A stretch of 64,000 nucleotides of DNA from Solenopsis invicta (taxonomy: Eukaryota; Arthropoda; Insecta; Hymenoptera; Formicidae): NCBI RefSeq assembly GCF_016802725.1, contig NC_052679.1:248001-312000 (forward strand), given 5' to 3'. The position numbers and the translations under genes are program-made. The notes below the pieces were generated by a model. The model was not told where the DNA came from. It did not search any database and saw only the letters and a list, made by a program, of their open reading frames with translations. Shown one piece after another: positions 13,297 through 26,266 of the stretch (positions are counted from its first letter, which is position 1; every line of letters begins with the position of its first letter).

Positions 13297-14056
13297 TATT
13301 TTCATTTATTGTACATACGGTGTAGATATATGATGTGTAAATATATGTGAATGTTTGCAGTTTATTAAGATTGAATTTATTCACTAAATTCAAAATAACT
13401 ATGCGAATCGGTCATCCCTGCAAGATTATAAAAATTCAAGTTAGAACAGATTTTCGCGCGGTTAACTGGCGCCGCAAGTAACTATCGAGACAATTGATGC
13501 AAGTCACTTGAGTCAGACGGCTTTACTATGTTTTTTGAAAGAGCATTCAGAGACAGCGTGCGCAGTAATGCGGCGGCATCGCAAAAACAAGCGACAGCCA
13601 TCGGTATAAGTTCAGACAACCCAATTATATGAAAATTTCGTTACGAAAATCAGTTTTCTCATAAGTCGGTGTCACGGGCAAAGTCGACGGCACTTTTGGT
13701 TGATTTTACATGGAGGGGGCATTACTACGTTAGCTAAAATCCCGTTAAAACATCGTTAAGCGAAGTGGAAACTCCGCAGAAGCGACGCTTTCATCAAAAT
13801 CAGAGACACGCACGACATTCGGGAGCAAGAAATATGATCTCGTGGTTTTCGGACTTTCGTGCTATCCAGCCACGAATAAACAGAATCGTAGAAAGAAACT
13901 CGCGTCATGAGCAATTAAAAACGTGGTTGGCTTAATGTCACTGGTATTGTAGTTGCAAATTTAAAAATGTTTTTAGTAATAAAAGTGAATTTAAAATTGT
14001 GCAGATTTTTAATCTCAACGTTTAGAAGCTATAATTTTCCATAAAATACACACTCG
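13297..14056. other. No gene recognised
   Basis: A GC-richer patch at about 13440-13900 lies between AT-rich flanks. There is no convincing coding frame. Confidence 0.5.
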
Positions 14057-14256
14057 GAAAAAATTTCTTGAAAAACTAAAATATTTAGTTCGATGCATTC
14101 AACCAAATCTGGCTCAACAATTATTTAGTTGCACAAAAAGTACAGTTTATGTCAATCTCATTAAAATTTTTTAATAGAGAGATAATTGAACCAACTCAAT
14201 ATTTAATTAAAAGTATCGATCGGACTAAATATTTTAGTTTTGGCAAATTTCTTTTT
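14057..14256. mobile_element. Short MITE (about 200 bp) with inverted ends
   Basis: Arms at 14057-14094 and 14219-14256 are reverse-complementary over about 37 bp, sharing AACTAAAATATTTAGT and an adjacent AAATTT tract. The interior is AT-rich and noncoding. No clear target duplication was identified. Confidence 0.6.
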
Positions 14257-17200
14257 CAATGCATAAACAGTCGAAATATCTAGTTAAAAACGCAAAGCAG
14301 TAATCTCGAGGTACTTTGTGTAGCAACGTAATGTTGATTCTTTCGGTTCTGTTCGTAAACGGTGAACGACTTTCACGAACAACTTATCGAGACTTTCCTG
14401 CTCGCAATCAAACGTACCTAGAAAGTCGAGAACGAAAGGAGAAAAAGAGTAAGATCTGAAGAGATCTTTGGTAAGACTGAAATAAATGTCAGACAGTAAC
14501 GACACTGGGTTCGACGAGTCCCTAAACGGCGAGGGGTCGACGATAGCTATGGCGTAAAATGAGAGCGCGGGTGAAGCGTGGAGAAACGCAGAGAAATGTC
14601 ATTCGTGACAGAAGATAAATTTTACGATGCATAGACTTACGACCCCGTAAAAATGGTGATGACATTAATTCGGCGGTGAGGCAACGAACATTAAAGCGCC
14701 TAACAATCCATGTTAAATCCGTTCGTATACGTTGCATGTATGTGTGCACCGCATATACCACGAAGTCTCTCGATTTTAATTGAAACTAGGAAATAATCGT
14801 AATATCTCAAATAAAACATTATTTCGACGTATACTTCTATCTATCGTATTATAATATTTTTGTGATAAAAATTATTTCGATATATTTTTAGCATGGAAAC
14901 AATAGCGCGTTAAATGCTATTGAAAATTATTATAATTTAAAAAAATATGAAAAATTTTGTATAAGATATCATAAAAATATTTTAATTTAAGAATAAAATT
15001 CTAGGCTAAAGAAAGCTAAGCAATTTCTTTCAAATGGTATCTTTGTTTTAATTAAATTAATATAACTTAAAATATAGAAAAAATACAATACAATTTACAT
15101 TTATATTTAATATTCATTATTTCTTTAAGTAATGAGATCTTTAATTGTTATAAAGTAATGAATACGTATATAAAGATTAATAAATTAATTTCATCAAATA
15201 ATGCATATAGTATTATATTTAATAGAAATATCAATAGTCTCTAAATAAACCATAAACAGTAACCACTATTTATTGCCTGTCTACTTCAACTATGAGATAG
15301 TTTAGATGTGGAAACTCTCTAGATGGAAACTATCCCGTAGACATTCGATATTGGCGAAAAGCCACGGGAGTCGATTAATGAACGAGACCTCATCTCTCGT
15401 TCTGAGTTACATAGGAAACTACCTAGTAATCTCATTTTGTGTAGTATTGTTGTTTATTAAATGACACAATTATCTTCATTAAATATTAATATTACATTAG
15501 AAAAACATTAGAAATAATAGAAACATTAGAAGTAATTCTAATAATTAGATACATAAGTATTATAAATGTAAATTTCACGATTAATAAATAAAATATTAAA
15601 ATTTGTTATATTGAAAAATCTGCAGTGATTGGCTTATCGTGAAGTTTTGATAAATTTATACAGGTCTATATTGTATATTTTTATAATAACTGATTGTGAG
15701 TAATATCCAATATTATTTGCGAATGAATAAATTTAAAAATAAGAATGACATTATAGTTATCATTTATAATCTATAATTTATAAAATAGTAAAAGTATTGA
15801 TAAAAAATTTGATTTTAAAAACTTGATATTCTCCTTTTGTTATAATTATTACTAAAATACAAATTATTTTAATAAAAATTAATAATTATTAAATCTTAGT
15901 TTAAATAAAAATTGTCAAATACGTGCAAGCATAAAACATAGCAGAAAATGATATAAATTTAAATCATCTATCGGAACGATATTGAGTTTTTCTATTTTAT
16001 TTCCGGTATAATATATGTACTCGCGCGCGCAAAGTATTATACATGTAATCATAAAAAGCAACCGTAAATCAACGATCATCGTACTGCTATTAACATTTGT
16101 ATCATCCAATTTTTCTACTTATTGGTATTTAATTTTTATTATCAGTAAAAATTGTGCTCGAAAGTTCTTTAATAACTTGTACAAATATGTATATCTGCTA
16201 AATTTTTCATGTAAATGACTTTCTTGTTGATGCATTTTATAATTTTTCTCTCGTTTTAATTTTCTCTCGTTTTTACTTTCAGATTGTATTGCGATAACAG
16301 ATTAGTGTATTATTCGTATGATCGTTTAGCTTTTAAAAAAATTTTCATCAAGATAGAATATAAACGCAGCGCATATTGAACCGCCGATCGAAAAACGAGT
16401 GAAACGGTTTTTCATTTAAAAGATCAATTTCTAAAAAATCGATCATCCTTCTTATTTTATCAGAATTTTTTCTAAATCATAGAATATACTTCTGTTAATA
16501 AGATTTAAAAACTAGTGATTCTTTGCACAATAAGAGAGATTAAAGTCAGATAAAGTTACATCGATAATCAGAAAATAGAACTTTTAAAAAATGCAATTGA
16601 TCATTGACATATCAATTAAATGTCTATTAGCACGGACTATAATATCAAATGTGAATTCTAAATTTATCTATATTGTAAATAATAAATAGCATAAATATTG
16701 TAAATAATAAATAGCATAAAACCCAAAATAAAACTCCTAAGTATAGAGAGTATTCGTTACATACGCAAAGATAATCTTTTTACATTATATATAAGTATTG
16801 TATATATTAATTTTTATTTGATTCAATAGCATATCTTTATTTATAATAATTATTAATACCAATGTAATAACTACTTGATTTCCTTCTCAGTGCTTGAATA
16901 TCGGAATCTTCGATAATTGTGAATACCGAAAGAGAAAAATGAAGTGGAATGAGGAGGAAAAAGTGAAAGATGAGCATCCTGGTTAAAGCTATCATCATAT
17001 CGCGTGTCTGGAGAAAAGCGACCGCGACAATCGATTCTCGGGCGCCTCTCGTTATTCAAATTTCGGCCTGAGGAGAAATTATCGTTCGCGTATTGCGTTA
17101 AGCGGGATTTATGACCCTCTGCGCCGCGGTTCTAAATTTCTGACGAGAAGCCACGGTAATGAAGCCATTATCTCGGCATTACATTACATTCGCGAGCATC

Positions 17201-20000
17201 AAAGTTGCCTTGAATTCAATATCGACCAAATCATTCGCGGAAATATCAGACGTCAAATGTCGCCATTCACATTTTCTGCTTTCTACAAATGCAATTTACT
17301 CAGTAATTTATTATACCGTAGATGTTTCCCCAATCAAATTCTATGTCAATTTTTGCACAAAGAAACATTTATATCCGTTAAAAACATTACATGTTCAATG
17401 TTTAATTTTCTTAATCACATTGAGAAAATCAAGCTAACAGACTGCAAACTATAGCTAGAATAAAAAAAATACATCAATTAATATTTTATTTATAGTAACA
17501 ATTAATTCCTCTTTATTGTATCTTTCAACAGAATAATTCTTATCAGCTCTATAATCATAAAATTTCAATCCAATCTCTAAGAGAGTTCACAGAAAGAAGT
17601 AGATGTAACGTAACCGTCGCCGACGGGATCGTCTGGTTACGTAGTTTCCCAATCAAGCTGATCACAAAATAGTCGCGACCTACATTTGCGTTGCCGCGAT
17701 CAAAGGTGTCCTGCATTTGCTGCTCGTAACGATTACGTCTTTATTAATCACGGCGACCGGCTGAAACGACCAGAAACGCCGCCCGCCAACGTATCTAATT
17801 AGCGCCGCTAGAGCGAATTATTGGCATCCGGAATTTCGTAGCTAAAAACGCGCCCGGGAAAAACATGGAATGGCACTTTTCCGACTGATCCCGAAACGCC
17901 CGCAGCGGTGATACGACCGAAATCGCGCTCGGTAGCAAAAAATTATCCCCGACAACTGGTGGCAATCGCACGTCGTTCTCTCCCTTGCTCCTTTTGCCGC
18001 GTTCGCATCTTCGTGATTATCTCCCGGCGCCTCCATATTGCGGCTGCTTTTTATGTAATAGCGCGCAGGTTAATGACGACGGCGTTGTCGTCTATTAACT
18101 ATATTCTTTTATTTTTCCTTGGAACAAAATCGTTAAGTGTAATAAAATTGATTAAAGTGTGATAATGGCGCGATGTAGTTCTTCATTAAATGAGCATTTT
18201 AGAAAAAAATTATGTTTAAGTATTAATTTTGAAAATTAAAATTGCTTCTAATAATAACTATGCGATTAATAATACGAGAACGAAGAAAATATTAATTACA
18301 TTTTTACTATATGAACCATAGTAATTACAAATTTAAATATTATATATAAAAAATGAAACTAGTGTCTTTCATTTCAATAATAGAGCCAGATTAATTTGAT
18401 ATTTCCAATATTTTAAAATTAGTTTTTTCTCTGAACAATTTTTAAATAATTTCCTTAATTTAGTTATCTCTAAACGCAGACAAAAAATATGTATGTAAAA
18501 GACGACAATTTTCAGATTTCACATAATGAGTGCCAATTTAACTTTCTTTTTACTTAAGTATATATAAAAATGTGAAATATACATGTGTATAATTGAATGA
18601 GTTAATTTATGTAGAGTTCTTAAAAAGTTCCCTTTCAATCTGCGAAGATGATGTAAATTGTAGGAAGGTTTGGAAACTGTTGTATCAGATTGACGCTAGC
18701 AACTCGCATCATTCGACAGCTGTCAAAGCCAGCGTTGGATAGTGCCTAATGGGAACTAGACATACGTTGTAGAACACTTCATTGGTACACGACGTAACCA
18801 AGCTCACGTGCCGGTTTGGATCATGTCAGTTGCGGTTATCAACACCGTCTCTCATCAACCCATCCATCCTATATAAATTAACTGTCACGGACGGCATTAT
18901 AAATTTCGATGAATCACGGTTTAAACAATCGCACCAACGTCGTTAACTACAAAACGGAAAACGATTTATATCAAAGTATAAAATGAGACATGGATAGAAA
19001 TCAGACTCACTGAGATGGGAATAGAGCTTTGCAGAAGAGCAGCATTCTGAAGATCTATAAATATAAGAAGTTGTTTACAAGACTGTGTATAATTATTATC
19101 ATAATCTTAATAATGCTTTTTGAAACTAGAGGAGAGTTGCATACTACTTAAATAATTATTATATCTCCTTGGAACTGATTTGTACACAAATAAACATTGA
19201 AAATTGTAGCTCGATGTTCGACATATTATTATAATGTTTATTCTTTTACTTACAAGTTAATTTATTAATCTTTTAACAGTGTGCTGCAAAAAATCACCTA
19301 AATTGTACTGTCTATTAGTCTTCTAAATCATATTGTCTTTGAAAGTGTCAAATTTATAAATTAAAATTATTAATAATATAAGAAATCATTCACTTTTACT
19401 TAATTTATTAAGAATTTATTTCAAAAAAGGATTAAATATTTAATAATTAACGAATAACAATATAATGGAAAAACAAGATTGTCAAAATACATAAATTAAT
19501 CAAAAATTAACATTTGTTGTAACTGATTTTTTAAAACGTTATTAGCATCACAAAATAAAATGTAAAATCTATTAAATTTTTGTCCATATTAATATTATTC
19601 AATTCTCATTTATTTCATATTTGCGCCACTATATAATGCTTATATTAATTAAAATGTAAAATATTAATACAGAAAGATTTAAGCGACTGGTACATATTCA
19701 ACAAATCTCCTTTATTAAGCATTTTTATAATCTTTTACTGTAATGTACTTACAATTTCAATGGCAGCATCTGTAGTTTGTCATCAGAACAAAAGGACCGA
19801 ATTAACGTAATTTATTTATTGTTCGGTACTCGCGAGATTTTATTGAGCACTCCCGAGATTTTATTCCACGAAATTTTATTCCATGGTGATATTACGCGAT
19901 ATTCTTAATACTGATTTAAATACGCGAATAACTTTGGTCACTACTACCCAAATCTACTGTCTAAATTTTTAGAGAAAAGTTCATCAATTCTGGTTCTCAT
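14257..20000. other. No gene recognised; long AT-rich stretch with a GC island
   Basis: Very AT-rich overall. GC-richer islands lie at about 14280-14770, 17040-17160 and 17590-18070, and a milder one at 18640-18900, all without recognisable coding potential. Around 19830-19880 the phrase CGAGATTTTATT recurs about three times. A 25-bp tandem duplication is listed separately. Confidence 0.5.
16671..16720. repeat. Exact 25-bp tandem duplication
   Basis: Two adjacent identical 25-bp copies (16671-16695 and 16696-16720), each beginning TATTGTAAATAATAAATAGC. Confidence 0.95.
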
Positions 20001-20249
20001 ACCGGAAATTGGTTGAAAAAGCCGGAGGAGTCTCCGACTGAAAATCAAAGAAATTTCGTCCGATTTTCGGCCGGAAAGTCCGGCTTTTCGAATAAATCTC
20101 CGGTTTTTCGGATAAATCTCCTCCGGCTATTCGGCAGACGGAAAAAGTCTCTGACTAAGTGCTTTAAATTTGGATGATCTCTTTTTAAGAAAGTAGTATA
20201 GTTATCTTTTTGATTTTCAGGAGGTTCCGACTTTTTAACCATTTCCGGC
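20001..20249. mobile_element. Palindromic MITE candidate rich in CCGG
   Basis: The left arm 20001-20050 and right arm about 20205-20249 are inverted copies with small gaps; both start at CCGGAAAT, pass through a GGTT(G)AAAAAG block and end at TGAAAATCAAA. The interior repeats CTCCGG and CCGGCTTTTCG-like phrases. The frame on the minus strand is a by-product of the palindrome. No target duplication confirmed. Confidence 0.6.
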
Positions 20250-20361
20250 AGAACAGTCAGATTTGATGTGACGCAATAGTCTCTTTTCTAGACTAGAAAT
20301 TTCGACAATTGGGATAGTATTACGTCTGTTTGCAGTACTTTTTGCGTTCATTGTCATTGTT

Positions 20362-20386
20362 ACTCTCTCTCCCTCCCTCCCTCCCT

Positions 20387-20423
<37 letters not shown>
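20362..20423. repeat. Polypyrimidine microsatellite (CT)n-(CCCT)n-Cn-(CT)n
   Basis: CT units, then CCCT units and a short C run, then about 15 more CT units. Confidence 0.95.
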
Positions 20424-20426
<3 letters not shown>

Positions 20427-21217
20427 TGCTCGAGCACACGTTCGCTCTCTTTTCTCCAAGTGATCAATCTCCAGCGATTTCGGAGAGCCATCGATCTCTG
20501 GCAAAACTCTAGTAACCGTGAAAACTTGTAACCGTGATCACTTCACGCGGAAGATTTGCCCGGGCGAACGGGACTTCGTCCTATTGCGCGGCGAGACAAT
20601 AGTTTATGATCAAGCAACCGCGATGCACATTGATCCTGTACGTTGATTAATGCATAATGACGAACAGTCTGTATGTTTCAATCGACTGCCAAGGCATTAT
20701 TCGGTACTAATGATAATTATTTGTCCGAACAAATTACTTAAACACTTAAACCAACTAAAAACCGACTATAAACAAATCGCTCTGACTCCGTCGACGTGAT
20801 ACAACGCGAAATAAACGTTCTAAACAGAAAAGAGAGAAAGAGATTAAACTAAAATAAATCAAAATAATCGACAAAAATCCTTCTCGTCTTTTACAATTAT
20901 TCGCGACATTTGAGCAACAATTAAGATTTTTTTCACGAAGCTGCATAGTTGATCTCAACGTCGTTAATTTGAGCGTTTACAGTGCAGTCGGAAACGTGTG
21001 CACGCCTAACGTAGAACGTTAGTGGCGGATCTAGACAGCACTTCCGGCAAACAACGGAGCGGCAACTCGGTAACGCGAAGCGACTTTGCAACAATACATT
21101 CGGCTTAATCGGGCAGAACAGCGCGTTTCGCGTAGGGACCCATGTATATCCAACAGCGAGCTTAACTGCACGTTCGTGCACGTCGAATGTACCGCTTGGT
21201 TCGGCTGGATTTTCGGT

Positions 21218-21239
21218 TTCTCTCTCTCTCTCTCTCTCT
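21218..21239. repeat. (TC)n microsatellite
   Basis: About eleven TC units in a row. Confidence 0.9.
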
Positions 21240-22744
21240 TCTTCCATACAAATTCGAGAATAGAGCCACTTTAATCTTTTGCAATCTTACCGCACGATTA
21301 ATAAGATATGATATAATTAAAAGATGTAGAAATCTTTTATTTTTCAAGATTTGTAGAATTGAAACACCTTTCACAGATTTATAAATTATTTGGATTTCTG
21401 TAATAAAACTGAAAACGTTTTCAATGTTCAATTCTCATTTAATGTTTACCCTACCCCAGTTTTTATTTAAAGAATAAATAAGACAAGATGACTTTAGGAG
21501 TCTTCAACTTATAGTCTGCCAAGAAAGTTCATTCGTTGTTACATACATGTACAAGATATTTTGTTTTTACATGATTTTTAAAAATTTTATCCAGTCTTTC
21601 TCAATCATCATAAAAATTTTATGGCTCTCTTGATAAAAAAGGATTGGAGCTTTTTTTCTTAGATACATTTTGCACAACGGATGTCGAACGGAAATTCTGG
21701 CTTGATCCTCTAACCTTCCTCATGACAGGATCCACTACAATTCATTTTCAAACAATAGAACGGTAAAGAGAAGAGGAAACGATTTTGAAGGACGCGACAT
21801 GCATTAAGGAGAGAAAGCTCTTGTGTTCGCGAGACTTCGATTACTAGATTTACCGAATGCTCTATTCTAATGCCTAGCTTTCAACTGGGTTACCTTATTC
21901 CCGAATTCCCGTGAGAAGCAATTCGATCACTGCAGTTTAACTATAGAACGTAGAAGCGTAGCAGTACAGTATTAAATATATTCCCACGTCTTAACTTAAA
22001 CTATGCAAAAGTCTTACATATAACTTAAAGGTTTTTACTTAATTAGAAAATTGAAATGTACATTTTTACTTTCATGTACAAAAATTCTACTTAAATATAG
22101 CTTTTGCTAAATCGTTGCTGTTTTTAATTAAGAAGATCAAAAGCTTAGATACTTTCACTTTCGTAATGATTTGTAAGAAAATCGATTTTTGGAAAGCAAT
22201 CAATAGTAAATGTTATTGGATTGTTGCACTTCAATCAAAAATTGAAAATTATTAAAAAAATTTATTTAAATAAAATTGCAACAAATCATCGATTTAACTT
22301 TATCACTATTTTTATATGATTTTAAACTTAATTAAATTTGGAATAATTTTAAATAAACAAGATATTTTTATATACAGTCACGAAATTAATTATCCATATA
22401 AAATATTTTATTTTACAGTACAAATTAAAAGCATCCTTTTGATAGAAATGTATCATTGGCAACAGTTTTTACTTCCAATTGTGTTTTCTTTACAATTAAT
22501 TAATTTCCTAACTGTACACGTATACACAATACATATATAAAATTTATCATATTATCAATAGAAAAATTAATAAAATAAATTGCTAATTAATGTTTACTTA
22601 AAAATAGTTTTAAAAAATAACTTCTATACGATACTTTATATGCAGCTATGCATATGCAATTATGTATGCAAATGGTAGTTTTATTTTAATATTCTTACAC
22701 AAATCCAATAATTTCACTCTGTTATATCCTAGGTACCCTGATCT

Positions 22745-22818
22745 GTTATCTGTCGTCATTTTGACGTCAAAATGTTAAGGATAGTGTTATTTTGACTTTA
22801 AAAGTGACGACAAATAAC
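22745..22818. repeat. Imperfect inverted repeat containing a TGACGTCA palindrome
   Basis: Arms 22745-22773 and 22787-22818 are inverted copies (left GTTATCTGTCGTCA, right rc GTTATTTGTCGTCA), with AAAATG-rich middles. TGACGTCA, a CRE-type palindrome, lies in the left arm at 22762-22769. It may be a tiny MITE; regulatory use is not shown. Confidence 0.6.
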
Positions 22819-24481
22819 GTCAGCTTGCTACTTGGGTTCATCTCATTCAACTTTCGCCTACGTTCGAGCCTCTCTTTCGCAAAGAAAAGAATGACTAGAC
22901 GGTAGAACCACAATTGTAGGTAAGGAAAAAAGAAAAATCCGGAAAAGTATCCTTGTAGCGAAATACTTTAAGCTTGCGTATCCACCCGCCGACGAGTGCG
23001 ACTGTGCTTCATCCATATTCAACGATCGCTGAGGAAACGAGTGAGAAGAACGAACGCTTCGACAGAGAACCGTGAAGGAGGAGAACGTTATTCGCGACTC
23101 GCGATACGCTTTTCAAAGCGCGCCGCGTACGATCTATATTCCATTCTGCAGACTCATTCGGAATACCGTCTGCGTTTCCCTTTCTTTATCTATCTTCACT
23201 CGCCAAGCAATCCTTCCCAGTTTCTTCCTTACGCGCTTTCGCGCGGCCAGAGATTTCTTTTTTTTTCTACTCATATCGTGTAACGACATTGGACATTTTT
23301 CTTCGATACCGCGCGCGCATCTTAATTCGTAATCGTCCCTTCCATCGTATCGTCGTTCGCCAAACAAACAATCGAGAAATTGAGTTCGACATTGTTTCGC
23401 GGCGGATAGACGCGCAAAATATCTTTCTCGGGGAAGATATTAAAACAACGCTTACGCGCGTTTACTGAAAAATCTGTCGTATATGTAATGGATATTCGGT
23501 ATAGCTATTATGCGAGAAATATTGATGTCAGTTTTTCAAATTCTTACATCAGAGTATCTTCGAAAGAAAACAATTTTACACTCGAGACTGTGGCAGTAAG
23601 AAAACTCCGAGCCGGTCGAGAATTTATGGGCTATTATAGCTCAGATTTGTCTTCAGACGACAGAAATGGACATCCCAAGTATCTTCGAAATGAATGCGAT
23701 CTATTTTCCATTCCGGGGCTTCTTTTGGCGCAAAGTTTCTCCTTCGTTACTCGACATCTTTATAGTGCACGCACGTCTTGCTTTAATTGCCGCTATTAGT
23801 TCCCTTTATCGCTATCAAAGATTTATTTTGCGATTATCTTCAAAATTGTAATAACAAGAGGAAGACTATATCGGACAATTCCAAGCATAATTATTCTATG
23901 GTACAAGCCAGTAGTATAAAATTAAAACAAGCAAGCCGGAGGCAAATATTTGCTTCTAAAATATGCGTTCCTCTATTCGTTATTATTTCCTTTTCGAAAT
24001 GCATGAAAGATTAATTCATTACGTTATATTTATCGATTTTAAATATTCATATAGAATTTCTAATTTATAACATTGTGTTATGTTTCTTAAATATTTAATC
24101 TCAGGTAATGGCCAGGTAATGTGCATAATTTAGCGTTCCCTTAAAAGAGAGTATATGAAAATGGTCACAATAGGTCCCGAGCAGAAACCTGACAAATTCA
24201 TTTCATATTATAGTGTCTTTTTTTGTGTTTTTTTTTGTTTTAATGTATATTAAAAAAAAAGTAATATTTATAATGTCGGAAAGTGCGGGTAAAATTACTA
24301 ATAACAATAAATTTGTTAAAATACGTAATGCATACGTGACATTATGTTTCATTTTTCTTTATTTGTATATGACGAGATTTGTATATATTTTAATTTGTAT
24401 AGCTACGCTTATTTTCAGATGCATTTTGCATATAAACTTATATAAAACAGTAATTTTTAATAGACATTAAATTTAACTCAC

Positions 24482-24718
24482 TTTAATCCAGGATAATATA
24501 CTACATGATGTACTATAATATTATAATACATTAATAATATTATATACTGTAATTTTAAAAAAACTAAATTAAAAATTGTTTGACACTAAAAGAATAAAAA
24601 ATGGACCAAAAAATGCATAAAAAAATAAAAAAACAATTAAAACATAATAAAAAAACAAAATGCAAAGAAGAACAAAAGATGAGACCAGTAATCACCTCGT
24701 CGTTGATCCTGGATTAAA
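24482..24718. mobile_element. Candidate 237-bp MITE with 13-bp inverted ends
   Basis: TTTAATCCAGGAT at 24482-24494 and its exact reverse complement at 24706-24718 bound an A-rich noncoding interior. No target duplication was confirmed, so chance pairing is possible. Confidence 0.35.
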
Positions 24719-24781
24719 CAAAGAGTAATTTAAAATAAAATACAATATTTCTTTATTAAAAATTGCTGTTGAATGTAAGTC

Positions 24782-26266
24782 TTGAAACAGCTTTTTTATG
24801 AATATTTCTCTATCTATATTAAATAGTTTGTTAATTTATGGAAACAAACTCATTGAAATCAAATATGTAATATATATTGCAAACATTAAATAAAAAAAAA
24901 TTACATTAACATTATTTTTCATAAATATTCACTTAGGCAAACTTAAAATCACAGATCATAGAAAACGTAAAGCAGATCTGACTCTGTCTATTACTACAAA
25001 CATACTAAAGAGGAAAATAGGAACCAAAAACTCCTAACTAATACTGCAATTTAATAGCAAATGAAAAATAAATCTGAAAATAAACGTAAATAAATATAGT
25101 ATTAAAATGCATAAAGCTAATTATACAGAACTAAAGAAAATTGAAACATAATATCACGTACGCATTACGTAGTTTATATGATATTTTTTGGTTATCAGTA
25201 GTTTTCTCGCATCTCCTGGATTACAAATGTTATTTTGTTCTTTCATATACATAAAAAAAAAACAAAGTAGAATTAGTTTTTAAGATTTTGCTCGAGGCCA
25301 ATTTTGGCCATTTTCATGTATCCTCTTTGTGCGCTTGAAAGCTCTGATTCCATATTCATTAAAAAAGATCATTAAAATATTTTCCAATAATGATGGACCT
25401 GCAAGATTGCTCTGATAATGCACGGATGAAAGAAAAATCTGCGACGTAAAGACGGCAGGAAAAGGGTAAAACTTTATCGTATGTGGAACCGACGACAGGA
25501 TATAGATAGATGGCATCTTTGAGGATGTTTGCAATATCTTAGACTACTTTGTTCTTTTTTCTTTTACGTGATTTAAAGATATTTTCGTCTTTTCACGTTT
25601 GCCGTTTGATCGCTAAATATGAATGGGGAGACTCGAATGTACAGCACACTCATGTACCAGTCATCGGCAAAAGGCAAATAAGTTCGAGGCGTGAGTAACG
25701 TGCGTGATTGTGTATCGATGTTCGCATCGCCTTATGCAAAGCTTGTTATTTCCTGCAAAAGATGTAGAGACTAAAAAACGTCTTCTCCTCAGGATATTGG
25801 ATGTCCCACATCGTTTCAGATAATTCTTCTTTTACAGCCAATATTGGCGCAATATACGTTTTAATATTTATACGTAATATTTAACATTTAAAAGTTTTTA
25901 GCAAAATAAATATACTAAATATTAGCGATCCTTAACTCTAGAGTACTTCTATGGATGAATTTTCATCCACGAGCTAATTCAAGTATTTGCTATTAAATTG
26001 CAGTATTAGTTAGGAGTTTTTGGTTCCTATTTTCCTCTTTAGTATGTTTGTAGTAATAGACAGAGTCAGATTTGCATTACGTTATCTATGATCTGTGATT
26101 TTAAGTTTGCCTAGGTGAATATTTACGAAGAATAATGTTAATGTAATTTTTTTTCTATTTAATGTTTGCAATATATATTACATATTTGATTTGAATGAGT
26201 TTGTTTCTATAAATTAACAAACTATTTAATAGAGATAGAGAAATATTCATAAAAAAGTTGTTTCAA
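24782..26266. mobile_element. Long-terminal-inverted-repeat DNA element (1485 bp), non-autonomous
   Basis: The left arm 24782-25062 and right arm 25985-26266 are about 280 bp each and nearly identical as reverse complements, with stretches of more than 60 bp showing only one difference. Both outer ends read TTGAAACARC. The interior (25063-25984) has one 84-codon minus-strand frame at 25280-25534 that I do not recognise and no visible transposase motif. The high similarity of the arms suggests a fairly recent insertion or ongoing arm conversion. No convincing target duplication is visible. Confidence 0.8.

Larger units (their letters stand above)
20424..24481. other. No gene recognised; alternating GC islands and AT-rich DNA
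   Basis: GC-richer islands lie at about 20520-20620, 20980-21210 and 22980-23470. They contain overlapping short frames in several phases but no recognisable domain. A T-rich run sits near 23260. A (TC)n repeat and a hairpin in this interval are listed separately. Confidence 0.5.

Noticed and set aside
20045..20242. 65-codon minus-strand frame rich in charged residues
   Set aside because: It lies entirely inside a palindromic MITE candidate and mirrors its inverted arms.
24213..24470. Short frame with a hydrophobic stretch resembling a membrane peptide
   Set aside because: The hydrophobicity follows from T-rich DNA; poly-T and AT-rich context, no homologue recognised, no support for expression.
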